DNA of 38,925 nt, taken from NCBI GenBank assembly GCA_017882265.1, contig JADGPW010000015.1:1-38925 (forward strand), read 5' to 3'. The position numbers and the translations under genes are program-made. Below are positions 8,698 through 15,217 of this stretch, one piece after another (position 1 is the first letter of the stretch; every line of letters starts with the position of its first letter). Under the pieces are notes generated by a model. That model saw only the letters and a program-made list of their open reading frames with translations. It did no database searches and was not told the DNA's origin. Origin of the DNA: Chitinophagaceae bacterium (GTDB lineage Bacteria > Bacteroidota > Bacteroidia > Chitinophagales > Chitinophagaceae).

Positions 8698-8930
8698 AAA
8701 AACCCTCCATCTGGAAGGTTACTAAATTTTTATGTTCATACACACAAAACACTGTAAACCTTCACGCTGAGTTCAGCGGAAGTGAATGTTTCTTATTGCG
8801 TTTTGTATGTTTCACGTTGGCCATAAACAGGGCAAAAATAGAGGCTGTAACCCTGACTCCCAAAAAAACACGTAATTATTTTGTTTTTTTCCCATGGCCA
8901 TTCTGATCCCTGGTCATTACTTTGACAGTA

Positions 8931-10643
8931 ATGAAATTTTTTACGCTTTTGCAATTTGCCTGTTGTCTATTGCCAATTAGTCTGTTGGCCCAAAACCGCT
9001 ATGATGTAGTGATCGATGAGATCATGGCCGACCCCACGCCGCAGGTGGGTTTACCCAATAATGAATGGATCGAATTAAAAAATACAAGTACTGTCCCGAT
9101 CAATTTACAGAACTGGCGTATTGGTGATGCCACCGGGCAAAGCGGCCCTATGCCTAATTTCACACTACAGCCCGACAGCTTCGTGATCGTTTGCACTTCC
9201 AGCGCCGTGGCCGCTATGTCTTCTTTTGGAACGGTCATCTCTGTGGCCAGCTTTCCTTCCTTGAATAATGATGGCGACCAACTCTTTATAAAAGCGGGAA
9301 ATAATAAAACCATTCATGCGGTCAGCTATACTTCCGAATGGTATCATAATGAAGTAAAAAAAGATGGGGGCTGGACACTGGAAATGATCGATACGAAAAA
9401 CCCATGTGCCGGAAGTAATAACTGGAAAGCCAGTGTAAATGTTACCGGCGGTACGCCAGGTAAGAAAAACTCCATAGATGCGGTGAACAATGATCAAACA
9501 GCCCCCCAACTTAAAAGAGCTTACACTACAGATAGTGTTACGGTCATTTTAGTTTTTGACGAGCCTGTTGATAGTCTGAAAGGGGCAACAATCGCTAATT
9601 ACGCCATTGATGGCGGGCTAACTATTGTTAATGCTATCAGCATCCCCCCGCTTTTTAACCAGGTGCAATTAAAGACCGGAAGTCCTCTCCTGGTCAATTC
9701 CATTTATAACATCATGGAAAGTAACATAACAGACTGCAAAAACAATATCATCGGCCCTGCTAACAAAGTTAAAGTAGGGTTGCCTGTTGATGCCGCAGCC
9801 GGCGAATGGATCATCAATGAAATTTTATTTAATCCCCGGCCCGGCGCCTTTGATTACGTTGAATTCTATAATAACAGCAACAAGATATTTGATGCTGCCA
9901 AACTATACATCGCCAACCGAAATAGCAGCAGTGTTATAAGTTCTGTCAAAACGCTGGCCACTCTGCCATTTTATATTTTGCCGGGTGATTATATTGTAGC
10001 AACAGAAGACGCCGATAATCTCGCCATAAATTATTTAGTTAAGAATCCCGACCAGGTACTGGTGATCTCCGGCATGCCGTCCTTTCCTGATGATGAAGGT
10101 GATATAATCGCCTTAAACTTCCAGGGGAATGTGGTGGATGAAGTAAAATATAAAAACGACTGGCAGTTTAAACTCATCGCAGATGATGAAGGTGTGGCTC
10201 TCGAAAGAGTTGACCCTGCGGGGATATCCCAGGATCCTGCTAACTGGCATAGTGCAGCCTCTACAGCCGGGTATGGAACACCCACTTATAAGAACTCACA
10301 ATACAAGCAACCCGCTGGTATCAATGCAACTATCGAAGTTGTTCCGACTGTTTTCTCCCCGGATAATGATGGTCGCGCCGATATCACCACTATACAATAT
10401 GAAATGACTGAAACGGGCTATTCCGCAAACATTATCATTTTTGATGCGGTAGGAAGGCCGGTCCGGAATCTTGTGCGCAATGGAATACTAGGAATAAAAG
10501 GTTACTGGAACTGGGATGGCCTTGATGACAAAGGATTGAAATTACCAGTTGGCCCCTATATCATATTTACGGAGATATTTAACCTGGAGGGAAAGAAAAA
10601 AAAGTTTAAGAACACGGTAGTGCTGGCCAGGCAGCTTAAGTAG
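8931..10643 (+). CDS. Secreted protein with two lamin-tail domains and a FlgD/gliding-type C-terminal domain
   Basis: I start at ATG 8931 (MKFFTLLQFACCLLPISLLA, a signal peptide ending LAQ) and not at the TTG at 8922. Residues 22-130 (VVIDEIMADPTPQVGLPNNE, WIELKNTS) and about 290-430 (WIINEILFNPRPGAFDYVEF) are lamin-tail domains. Between them, near 190-285, is an Ig-like domain of the SbsA type (VILVFDEPVDS, then ANYAIDGG). From about 467, VVPTVFSPDNDG to the end (IIIFDAVGRPVRNL, YWNWDGLDDKG, LPVGPYI) resembles the C-terminal domains of Bacteroidota surface proteins exported by T9SS. Lamin-tail proteins are often associated with extracellular nucleases or surface structures, but no catalytic domain is seen here. 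A TTACTTTG element sits 6 bases before the ATG. Confidence 0.85.
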   Translation: MKFFTLLQFACCLLPISLLAQNRYDVVIDEIMADPTPQVGLPNNEWIELKNTSTVPINLQNWRIGDATGQSGPMPNFTLQPDSFVIVCTSSAVAAMSSFGTVISVASFPSLNNDGDQLFIKAGNNKTIHAVSYTSEWYHNEVKKDGGWTLEMIDTKNPCAGSNNWKASVNVTGGTPGKKNSIDAVNNDQTAPQLKRAYTTDSVTVILVFDEPVDSLKGATIANYAIDGGLTIVNAISIPPLFNQVQLKTGSPLLVNSIYNIMESNITDCKNNIIGPANKVKVGLPVDAAAGEWIINEILFNPRPGAFDYVEFYNNSNKIFDAAKLYIANRNSSSVISSVKTLATLPFYILPGDYIVATEDADNLAINYLVKNPDQVLVISGMPSFPDDEGDIIALNFQGNVVDEVKYKNDWQFKLIADDEGVALERVDPAGISQDPANWHSAASTAGYGTPTYKNSQYKQPAGINATIEVVPTVFSPDNDGRADITTIQYEMTETGYSANIIIFDAVGRPVRNLVRNGILGIKGYWNWDGLDDKGLKLPVGPYIIFTEIFNLEGKKKKFKNTVVLARQLK

Positions 10644-10646
10644 CTG

Positions 10647-10790
10647 AAAAAATCGGTAGTGGGTCACCCGATAGCTATCGGGTTTGCCGGAAAGGCCCGT
10701 AAGAGGGTAAGAGAAATCCCTTGAGAATTAAATCTTACCGTCTTCTCGTCTTCCCGGCTATTTTCAAACTAAGCCACTACCAAAAAAATT
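10647..10790. repeat. Intergenic palindromic repeat, GGGAAGACGGGAAG family, copy 2
   Basis: Fills the whole gap before hicA. Outer arms GGTAGTGG (10655-10662) and CCACTACC (10774-10781), extended by A/T runs, bracket a CCCGATAGCTATCGGG palindrome (10668-10683) and arms CGTAAGAGGGTAAGAGAAAT versus CTTACCGTCTTCTCGTCTTC. Read in reverse complement it aligns with copy 1 at 2865-2989, especially over CGGCAAACCCGATAGC and GTGACCCACTACC. It must contain or replace the hicA promoter and may also end the upstream transcript. Confidence 0.75.
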
Positions 10791-10796
10791 GGTAAA

Positions 10797-11057
10797 ATGA
10801 GTAAATTTGAGAAATTAGTACAAAAAGTTCTTTCCGGCCGATCTGACTGTAATATCAATTTCAGTGAACTTTGTACCCTTCTGGAAACATTTGGTTTTAA
10901 CAACCGCATTAAAGGAAGTCATCATATTTATTACAAAGAAGGAATTGATGAAATAATAAACTTGCAACCATTTAACAACAAGGCAAAAGCATACCCCGTA
11001 AAACAAATTAGAAGATTGCTGATTAAATACAAATTAATTACTATAAAAGATGAATAG
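10797..11057 (+). CDS. hicA: HicA-family toxin (mRNA interferase)
   Basis: An 86-residue protein with the small dsRBD-like HicA fold: FSELCTLLETFGFNNRIKGS, then HHIYYKEG with the conserved catalytic histidine, NLQPFNNKAKAYPVKQIRR and the basic C-terminal helix LLIKYKLI. HicA toxins cleave mRNA and stall translation unless bound by HicB. About 15 residues precede the usual start of the fold, so this copy is slightly longer than many. The stop overlaps the hicB start by 8 bases, a strong sign of co-translation. ATG 10797 follows directly on a palindromic repeat, leaving almost no independent promoter space. Confidence 0.85.
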   Translation: MSKFEKLVQKVLSGRSDCNINFSELCTLLETFGFNNRIKGSHHIYYKEGIDEIINLQPFNNKAKAYPVKQIRRLLIKYKLITIKDE

Positions 11058-11262
11058 TAAATCCGAAATAATTATTTACTGGAGCAAAGCAGATAACTGT
11101 TTTTTGGCAGAAGTTCCTGAGTTAGCTGGATGTATGGCTGATGGGAAAAGCTATGAATCAGCTTTAAAAAATGTCCGGGTCGTCATGAATGAATGGATTG
11201 AAACAGCACAATCACTTGGCAGGCAGATACCCGAACCTAAAGGCAGGTCGATACAAACATAA
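11050..11262 (+). CDS. hicB: HicB-family antitoxin, short form
   Basis: A 70-residue protein with the partial RNase H-like HicB fold: IIIYWSKADNCFLAEVPELA, then GCMADGKSYESALKNVRVVM and NEWIETAQSLGR. The pattern of a strand, E-x-P-ELxGC, a glycine turn and a helix is typical. HicB binds and blocks HicA. There is no C-terminal ribbon-helix-helix or HTH domain, which larger HicB proteins use to repress their own operon, so autoregulation by this protein alone is doubtful. It overlaps hicA by 8 bases. Confidence 0.85.
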   Translation: MNSKSEIIIYWSKADNCFLAEVPELAGCMADGKSYESALKNVRVVMNEWIETAQSLGRQIPEPKGRSIQT

Positions 11263-11270
11263 ATTGAGTG

Positions 11271-12194
11271 TTACACCAGTTCTATATCAAAGCTCACCAG
11301 GTCCTTAAATTGCTGTATCCTTACATCAATATCGTTTTTGTTGACTTCTTTTAAGCGGGTAGGGCCGAATTTTTCCACACAAAAACTCGCCATTGCGGAG
11401 CCAACAATGATGGCTCTTTTCATATTTTCAAATGAAATATCTCCTGATTTAGCCAGGTGCCCAATAAAGCCACCCGCAAAAGTGTCACCCGCACCTGTCG
11501 GATCAAATACTTCCTCTAAAGGTAATGCAGGTGCGAAGAAAACATCATCCCGATGAAAAAGCAGGGCGCCATGTTCTCCTTTTTTGATGATCAGGAATTG
11601 AGGCCCCATTTTCATAATTTCCCGGGCTGCCTTCACCAGGGAGAATTGTCCGGTCAACTGGCGGGCTTCTGCATCATTTACCATAAGCATGTCCACATGC
11701 TTTAATACCTCTTCCAGGTCGGGCATAGCTATCTCCATCCAGAAATTCATCGTATCCATGATGATCAGCTTCGGCCTTTTTACTAATTGCTTTATAACAC
11801 TTAACTGCAACTTGGGCATCAGGTTGCCCAGCATCAGGAATTCTGCTCCCTGGTAGCTATCGGGGACTTTTGGATCGAAATCAGCCAATACATTCAGGTC
11901 GGTGATCAATGTATCACGGGTATTCATATCCTCATGGTAACGGCCGCTCCAGAAAAAAGATTTTTTACCAGGCACGATCTCTACGCCGTCTAATTGCACA
12001 CCTCTTCTTTTCAATTCCTCCATTTCATCTTTCGGAAAATCAAACCCTACAATGGAAATTTGCTGAACCGGTTTTACAAAATTGATGGCCGCATAGGCTA
12101 CATAGGTCGCGGAACCGCCAACGATACGATCTGTTTTACCAAATGGCGTTTCAATTGCGTCAAAAGCCATGGTCCCGACAGTAATAAGAGACAT
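11271..12194 (-). CDS. PfkB-family carbohydrate kinase
   Basis: A 307-residue ribokinase-like kinase. The N-terminal GTMAFDAIETPFGKTDRIVG and GGSATYVAYAAINF form the substrate-binding part. The second PfkB signature DPTGAGDTFAGGFIGHLAKS near residue 230 holds the catalytic Asp of GAGD and the anion hole. It phosphorylates a sugar or nucleoside hydroxyl with ATP; the substrate is not evident from sequence. It has no obvious operon partner. It is convergent with hicAB (8-base gap between stops) and divergent from the secreted gene at 12429. Family certain, substrate unknown. Confidence 0.9.
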   Translation of the reverse strand: MSLITVGTMAFDAIETPFGKTDRIVGGSATYVAYAAINFVKPVQQISIVGFDFPKDEMEELKRRGVQLDGVEIVPGKKSFFWSGRYHEDMNTRDTLITDLNVLADFDPKVPDSYQGAEFLMLGNLMPKLQLSVIKQLVKRPKLIIMDTMNFWMEIAMPDLEEVLKHVDMLMVNDAEARQLTGQFSLVKAAREIMKMGPQFLIIKKGEHGALLFHRDDVFFAPALPLEEVFDPTGAGDTFAGGFIGHLAKSGDISFENMKRAIIVGSAMASFCVEKFGPTRLKEVNKNDIDVRIQQFKDLVSFDIELV

Positions 12195-12223
12195 ATGATT
12201 AAAAATTAGACGTGGTTGATTGT

Positions 12224-12331
12224 AGAAGTCATATTGGTTAAATGAGTCAAATCGGGAAAGTTCATACTGGCAGACAATTTTTTTTATATCTCGATATGAC
12301 CTATGTGACTTTTTATGACCTATTTGACATC
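12224..12331. repeat. Imperfect inverted repeat of GTCATAT/ATGACCTAT units
   Basis: The 234-bp divergent gap contains GAAGTCATATTGGTTAAATG then AGTCAAATCGG at 12225-12255, and a roughly complementary arm CGATATGACCTATGTGAC then TTTTTATGACCTATTTGACA at 12292-12331. The arms are built of short TGACCTAT-type units. No ORF is evident. A TAACTTTG -7-like element at about 12393-12401 lies between this repeat and the ATG at 12429. Confidence 0.5.
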
Positions 12332-12428
12332 TTTTTGGCGAGCAAACCTACATGAATTTTATAAACCCGAAAAAAGCAATAGTCTGGCCTGTTGATTTTG
12401 GTAACTTTGAACCATAATCATCCGTAAC

Positions 12429-12947
12429 ATGATCAAACGGCTTCTTTTTACCGGGATTTTTGTTTTCTCCATTCTATGTTCCCGTGCACAATTCGATACT
12501 TCATTCGCTAAAGCCAATATGCGCCGTTGTGCCGACAGTCTTGTTTACGGATTCAAAACAAGGGACCCGGAACTTTTTACCCGTTACACCTATCCTGCGC
12601 TTATCGGCTCAATGGGTGGCAAAGATGCGTATATCCGCTATATATCAAAGGTGTTCATGCAAATACCTGATTCTGCCTGGAAGAGTTATGAAACAGGAAA
12701 TATCTTACAGGTAGTAAAGACCGCGCGGGATCTGCAAACGGTCATTGAATTCAAATCGGTAATTGAATGGAATGGAAAAAGGATCCGTACTACTTCTTAT
12801 ATGGTGGGAGAATCCTGGAATGGGGGCCTTTACTGGACATTTTTTGATGCGCAAAACGATGTGATGATCGCAAGACAAATTAAACCCGACCTGAGTGAAC
12901 AGTTGGTCATCCCTCCTAAAAACGAAAAGGTGGAACGTCTTAGATAA
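12429..12947 (+). CDS. Small secreted protein of unknown function, possibly NTF2-like
   Basis: A 172-residue product with a signal peptide (MIKRLLFTGIFVFSILCSRA, then QFD). The mature part (MRRCADSLVYGFKTRDPELF, TYPALIGSMGGKDAYIRYIS, VIEFKSVIEWNGKRIRTTSY, WNGGLYWTFFDAQND) has the helix then curved-sheet rhythm of NTF2/SnoaL-like proteins, but I do not recognise a family. Likely periplasmic or outer-membrane associated. A TAACTTTG element lies about 28 bases upstream. The stop codon (12945-12947) falls in the first arm of a dispersed repeat. Confidence 0.7.
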   Translation: MIKRLLFTGIFVFSILCSRAQFDTSFAKANMRRCADSLVYGFKTRDPELFTRYTYPALIGSMGGKDAYIRYISKVFMQIPDSAWKSYETGNILQVVKTARDLQTVIEFKSVIEWNGKRIRTTSYMVGESWNGGLYWTFFDAQNDVMIARQIKPDLSEQLVIPPKNEKVERLR

Positions 12948-13056
12948 AAGATAATAGCTAACAGATAATAGTTCCTTAGGTTGAATAGATCTTTCAGCGT
13001 TGAGAAAGAACCGAATTCGTAACGACTTTTCTGTTTTAAGCAACTATTATCTTTTA
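12945..13056. repeat. 90-bp dispersed repeat with AGATAATAGTT ends, copy 1
   Basis: The core runs 12963-13052, bounded by AGATAATAGTT and AACTATTATCT. An outer arm TAAAAGATAATAG (12945-12957) pairs with CTATTATCTTTTA (13044-13056). By eye about 75 of 90 bases match the reverse complement of 33429-33518 without gaps. A CTTTC(8 nt)GAAAG hairpin is kept in both copies, and the AGGTT/GATCT arms keep pairing through G-U changes where the other copy has AGGTC/GACCT. It has no ORF. Confidence 0.8.
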
Positions 13057-13113
13057 TATAACTCGAAATATTCGATTGGTTTTCAAAGGCAAAAAAATAA
13101 GAAATTTTAACAT

Positions 13114-13435
13114 GTGATAAAGGCCCAATTTTCGTAGGCTATTAGCTATTACCTGTTACCTTGTCCCGGAGGGACATTTCATGGGTAGCTAGCGAAAATG
13201 TTAAGTCGCTAAACGTTCCATAGGAACGTATCGTGCTAACGACCATTTGAAAAAAGCACGACGTGTTCCTCCGGAACACTTCCCACCCTTCTGAATCTTT
13301 TCTACCCATGATGTGTTCCGCTGGAACACAGATTGCATTCCCACTTTTATATAAAAAATAATAATCAATTGGGGTTCCCTGGCAAAGATCATCGTTTTCT
13401 AACCGGTGATAAAGGCTGAATTCTTGTACACTATT
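13114..13435. repeat. Four-hairpin palindrome array flanked by 30-bp direct repeats
   Basis: Four perfect palindromes share a stem-3 nt-stem design: TGTCCC-GGA-GGGACA (13162-13176), ACGTTCC-ATA-GGAACGT (13213-13229), GTGTTCC-TCC-GGAACAC (13263-13279) and GTGTTCC-GCT-GGAACAC (13313-13329). Their centres are about 52, 50 and 50 bp apart. Hairpins 1 and 4 have the same flank CTACCCATGA in opposite orientation, and TCGTGCT/AGCACGA pair between 2 and 3, so the array is itself symmetric about 13246. A direct repeat beginning GTGATAAAGGC (13114-13143 and 13406-13435, about 24 of 30 identical) brackets it. No gene is seen in 12948-13471. Confidence 0.75.
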
Positions 13436-13460
13436 CATTATTAGTTATTCTCTGGATCAT

Positions 13461-13468
13461 TATCTTTG
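13461..13468 (+). promoter_or_regulatory. -7 element TATCTTTG of the tetR-paaE operon
   Basis: TATCTTTG matches TAnnTTTG and ends 3 bases before ATG 13472, which implies transcription starting at or next to the start codon. GATCA (13455-13459) and TGATC (13467-13471) form a small inverted repeat over it that could serve as an autoregulatory operator for the TetR protein. Confidence 0.45.
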
Positions 13469-13471
13469 ATC

Positions 13472-14062
13472 ATGGTCAAATCGCAACGTAAAAAAGCTTC
13501 CAAAAAAGAACTGATCATCGGCAAAGCCTCCGGTATGTTCCGTGAAAAGGGGTTCCCGGCCACTTCCATGCGTGACCTGGCAGAGGCAGTCGGTATTGAA
13601 GCTGCCAGCCTTTATAACCATATTCAATCGAAGTCCGAGATCCTGCAGGAGATCATCTTCAGGACAGCCAATGATTGCAATGTCCACCTGGATAGTATTG
13701 ATGACAATACCCTGGACAGTACAAAAAAGATCGAATCATTGATCCGTTTTCATGTGCAGATGATGCTGACCCGTTTTGATGATTACTGTGTCATGATCAA
13801 TGAATGGATTCATCTTACTGAACCCTACCTTACCAGTTTTACCACGCAACGACGCAGTTATGTGCAAAAGATGGAAGGCATTATTGCGGAAGGTATCCGG
13901 AATAAAGAAATGAGACCTATCATGCCCTATGTAGCCATGTTGACCATTTTATCATCGGTACGGGGGCTGGAGTTCTGGCATCGTAGCGGCAAAAAGATCA
14001 CCCCCCAGGCATTGGAAGAAAATATGGTAAATCACCTGATCAGCGGATTAAAAAAGAACTGA
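13472..14062 (+). CDS. TetR-family transcriptional regulator, probable regulator of phenylacetate genes
   Basis: A 196-residue regulator from ATG 13472 (MVKSQRKKASKKELII); an upstream in-frame TTG at 13466 lies inside the -7 element. The N-terminal HTH is clear: ASGMFREKGFPATSMRDLAE, then AVGIEAASLYNHIQSKSEIL. The C-terminal helices (MLTRFDDYCVMINEWIHLTE and so on) form the ligand-binding and dimer part. The stop is 6 bases before paaE, so the two genes form an operon. TetR-type PaaR regulators that respond to phenylacetyl-CoA are known in other bacteria; the same role here is inferred from position. Candidate sites are the GATCA dyad at its own start and the palindrome before paaA. Confidence 0.85.
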   Translation: MVKSQRKKASKKELIIGKASGMFREKGFPATSMRDLAEAVGIEAASLYNHIQSKSEILQEIIFRTANDCNVHLDSIDDNTLDSTKKIESLIRFHVQMMLTRFDDYCVMINEWIHLTEPYLTSFTTQRRSYVQKMEGIIAEGIRNKEMRPIMPYVAMLTILSSVRGLEFWHRSGKKITPQALEENMVNHLISGLKKN

Positions 14063-14068
14063 GATAAA

Positions 14069-15184
14069 ATGTCAATTCATTTTCACCCACTTGTTATAAA
14101 AGAGGTACGAAGGGAGACGGCTGATTGTGTTTCCGTATCATTTAAAATTCCCGGTGAATTGAAAGAAGATTTTATTTTTAAACAAGGCCAGAGTCTGACG
14201 ATGCGTACATATGTAAATGGAGAAGAGGTACGCAGAACCTATTCCATTTGTTCCTGCCCCCTGGACCAGGAATGGAGGGTCGCAATTAAAAGAGTAGAGG
14301 GTGGCCTGTTTTCCAATTTCGCCAATACGCAACTTCAGCAAGGTGATACACTGGATGTAATGCCACCCGTGGGGAAATTTTATGTGGAACTGGATCCTTC
14401 CAATAAAAAAAATTACCTCGCTTTCGCTGCCGGTAGTGGCATCACGCCGGTTCTTTCTATTATCAAAACATCACTTCGGATTGAGCCACACAGCACATTT
14501 ACATTGGTATACGGCAACAGGAGCCGCTCTTCTATCATATTCTTTGAGGAGCTGGAGGGATTAAAGAACAAATATATCGGGCGATTTAATTTCATCAATA
14601 TCCTCAGCCGGGAAAGAACGGATGCGCCGGTTAATTTTGGAAGAATAAACCAGGAGAAATTAACTCAGATGGCAATGCTGGTTGATTACCCATCGTTCCA
14701 CGAGATCTTTATCTGTGGACCCGAAGAAATGATCTTTGATGTGAAGGATTACCTTGAGGAAAGGGGAATTGATAAGAAGAAAATTCATTTTGAATTATTT
14801 ACTACCCCGGGACAAATGCAGCCGGCAGTCGGCAGCCGGCAGTCAGCAGTCGGCAGTCGACAGTCGGCAGTTGGCAGCCGGCAGTCAGCAGCCGGTCCTT
14901 TAAGTAATATCACGGTGAAACTTGATGGTCGTGCTTTCGATTTTATTCTGGCACTGAATAGCGATATTAGTTTGCTGGATGCTGCATTGAAAGAAGGCGC
15001 CGATCTTCCCTTTGCCTGCAAAGGAGGTGTTTGTTGCACCTGCAAAGCCAGGTTACTGGAAGGTGAAGTTAGTATGGATGTTCATTGGGGTCTTGAAGAA
15101 GAAGAAGTGGAAAAGGGATATATTCTTACCTGCCAAAGCCATCCTAAAACAGGAAAAGTGGTAGTGGATTTTGATATTAAATAA
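14069..15184 (+). CDS. paaE: Phenylacetyl-CoA epoxidase reductase subunit PaaE
   Basis: Passes electrons from NADPH to the PaaA di-iron centre of the phenylacetyl-CoA 1,2-epoxidase. The 371 residues contain an FNR-type reductase (FAD motif RRTYSICS near residue 54, nucleotide motif GSGITPVLSII near 122, ICGPEEMI near 216) and a C-terminal plant-type 2Fe-2S ferredoxin. Its cysteines are in FACKGGVCCTCKARLLEGEV and LTCQSHP. The two domains are joined by a repeat linker (AVGSRQS three times, residues about 251-275) encoded by a 7-bp tandem array, which makes it a little longer than typical PaaE. It lies 6 bases after tetR and ends at a strong bidirectional terminator. The other epoxidase subunits are about 7.8 kb downstream. 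Confidence 0.9.
   Translation: MSIHFHPLVIKEVRRETADCVSVSFKIPGELKEDFIFKQGQSLTMRTYVNGEEVRRTYSICSCPLDQEWRVAIKRVEGGLFSNFANTQLQQGDTLDVMPPVGKFYVELDPSNKKNYLAFAAGSGITPVLSIIKTSLRIEPHSTFTLVYGNRSRSSIIFFEELEGLKNKYIGRFNFINILSRERTDAPVNFGRINQEKLTQMAMLVDYPSFHEIFICGPEEMIFDVKDYLEERGIDKKKIHFELFTTPGQMQPAVGSRQSAVGSRQSAVGSRQSAAGPLSNITVKLDGRAFDFILALNSDISLLDAALKEGADLPFACKGGVCCTCKARLLEGEVSMDVHWGLEEEEVEKGYILTCQSHPKTGKVVVDFDIK
14818..14894 (+). repeat. Eleven 7-bp tandem repeats (GCAGTCG) inside paaE
   Basis: Eleven units of GCAGTCG, with variants GCAGCCG, GCAGTCA, ACAGTCG and GCAGTTG, run without gaps for 77 bp. Three units equal 21 bp, so the peptide repeats every 7 residues (AVGSRQS). The array has no stop in the coding frame. 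A change by one or two units would shift the frame and remove the ferredoxin domain. Confidence 0.9.
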
Positions 15185-15185
15185 T

Positions 15186-15215
15186 AAAAGGCCCCCCGGA
15201 CGAAGGGGCCTTTTT
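15186..15215. terminator. Bidirectional terminator between paaE and the LamG gene
   Basis: AAAAGGCCCC and GGGGCCTTTTT form a strong stem with an 8-base loop, with A and T runs on the two sides. It sits between the convergent stops of paaE (15184) and the long LamG gene (15218), so it can serve both strands. Confidence 0.9.
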
Positions 15216-15217
15216 CG

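Noticed and set aside
8622-8906. A 94-codon frame in the divergent asd gap
   Set aside because: It consists largely of the GTCTGACGG inverted repeat, and its product has no domain or signal peptide.
13162-13329. CRISPR-like array: four similar units with roughly 33-36-bp spacing
   Set aside because: The units are short perfect palindromes with varying sequence, units 1 and 4 are inverted relative to each other, the spacers share sequence, and no cas genes are present.
13142-13438. Two minus-strand frames across the hairpin array
   Set aside because: They translate palindromes, have no recognisable domain, and lie in a region with repeat structure on both strands.
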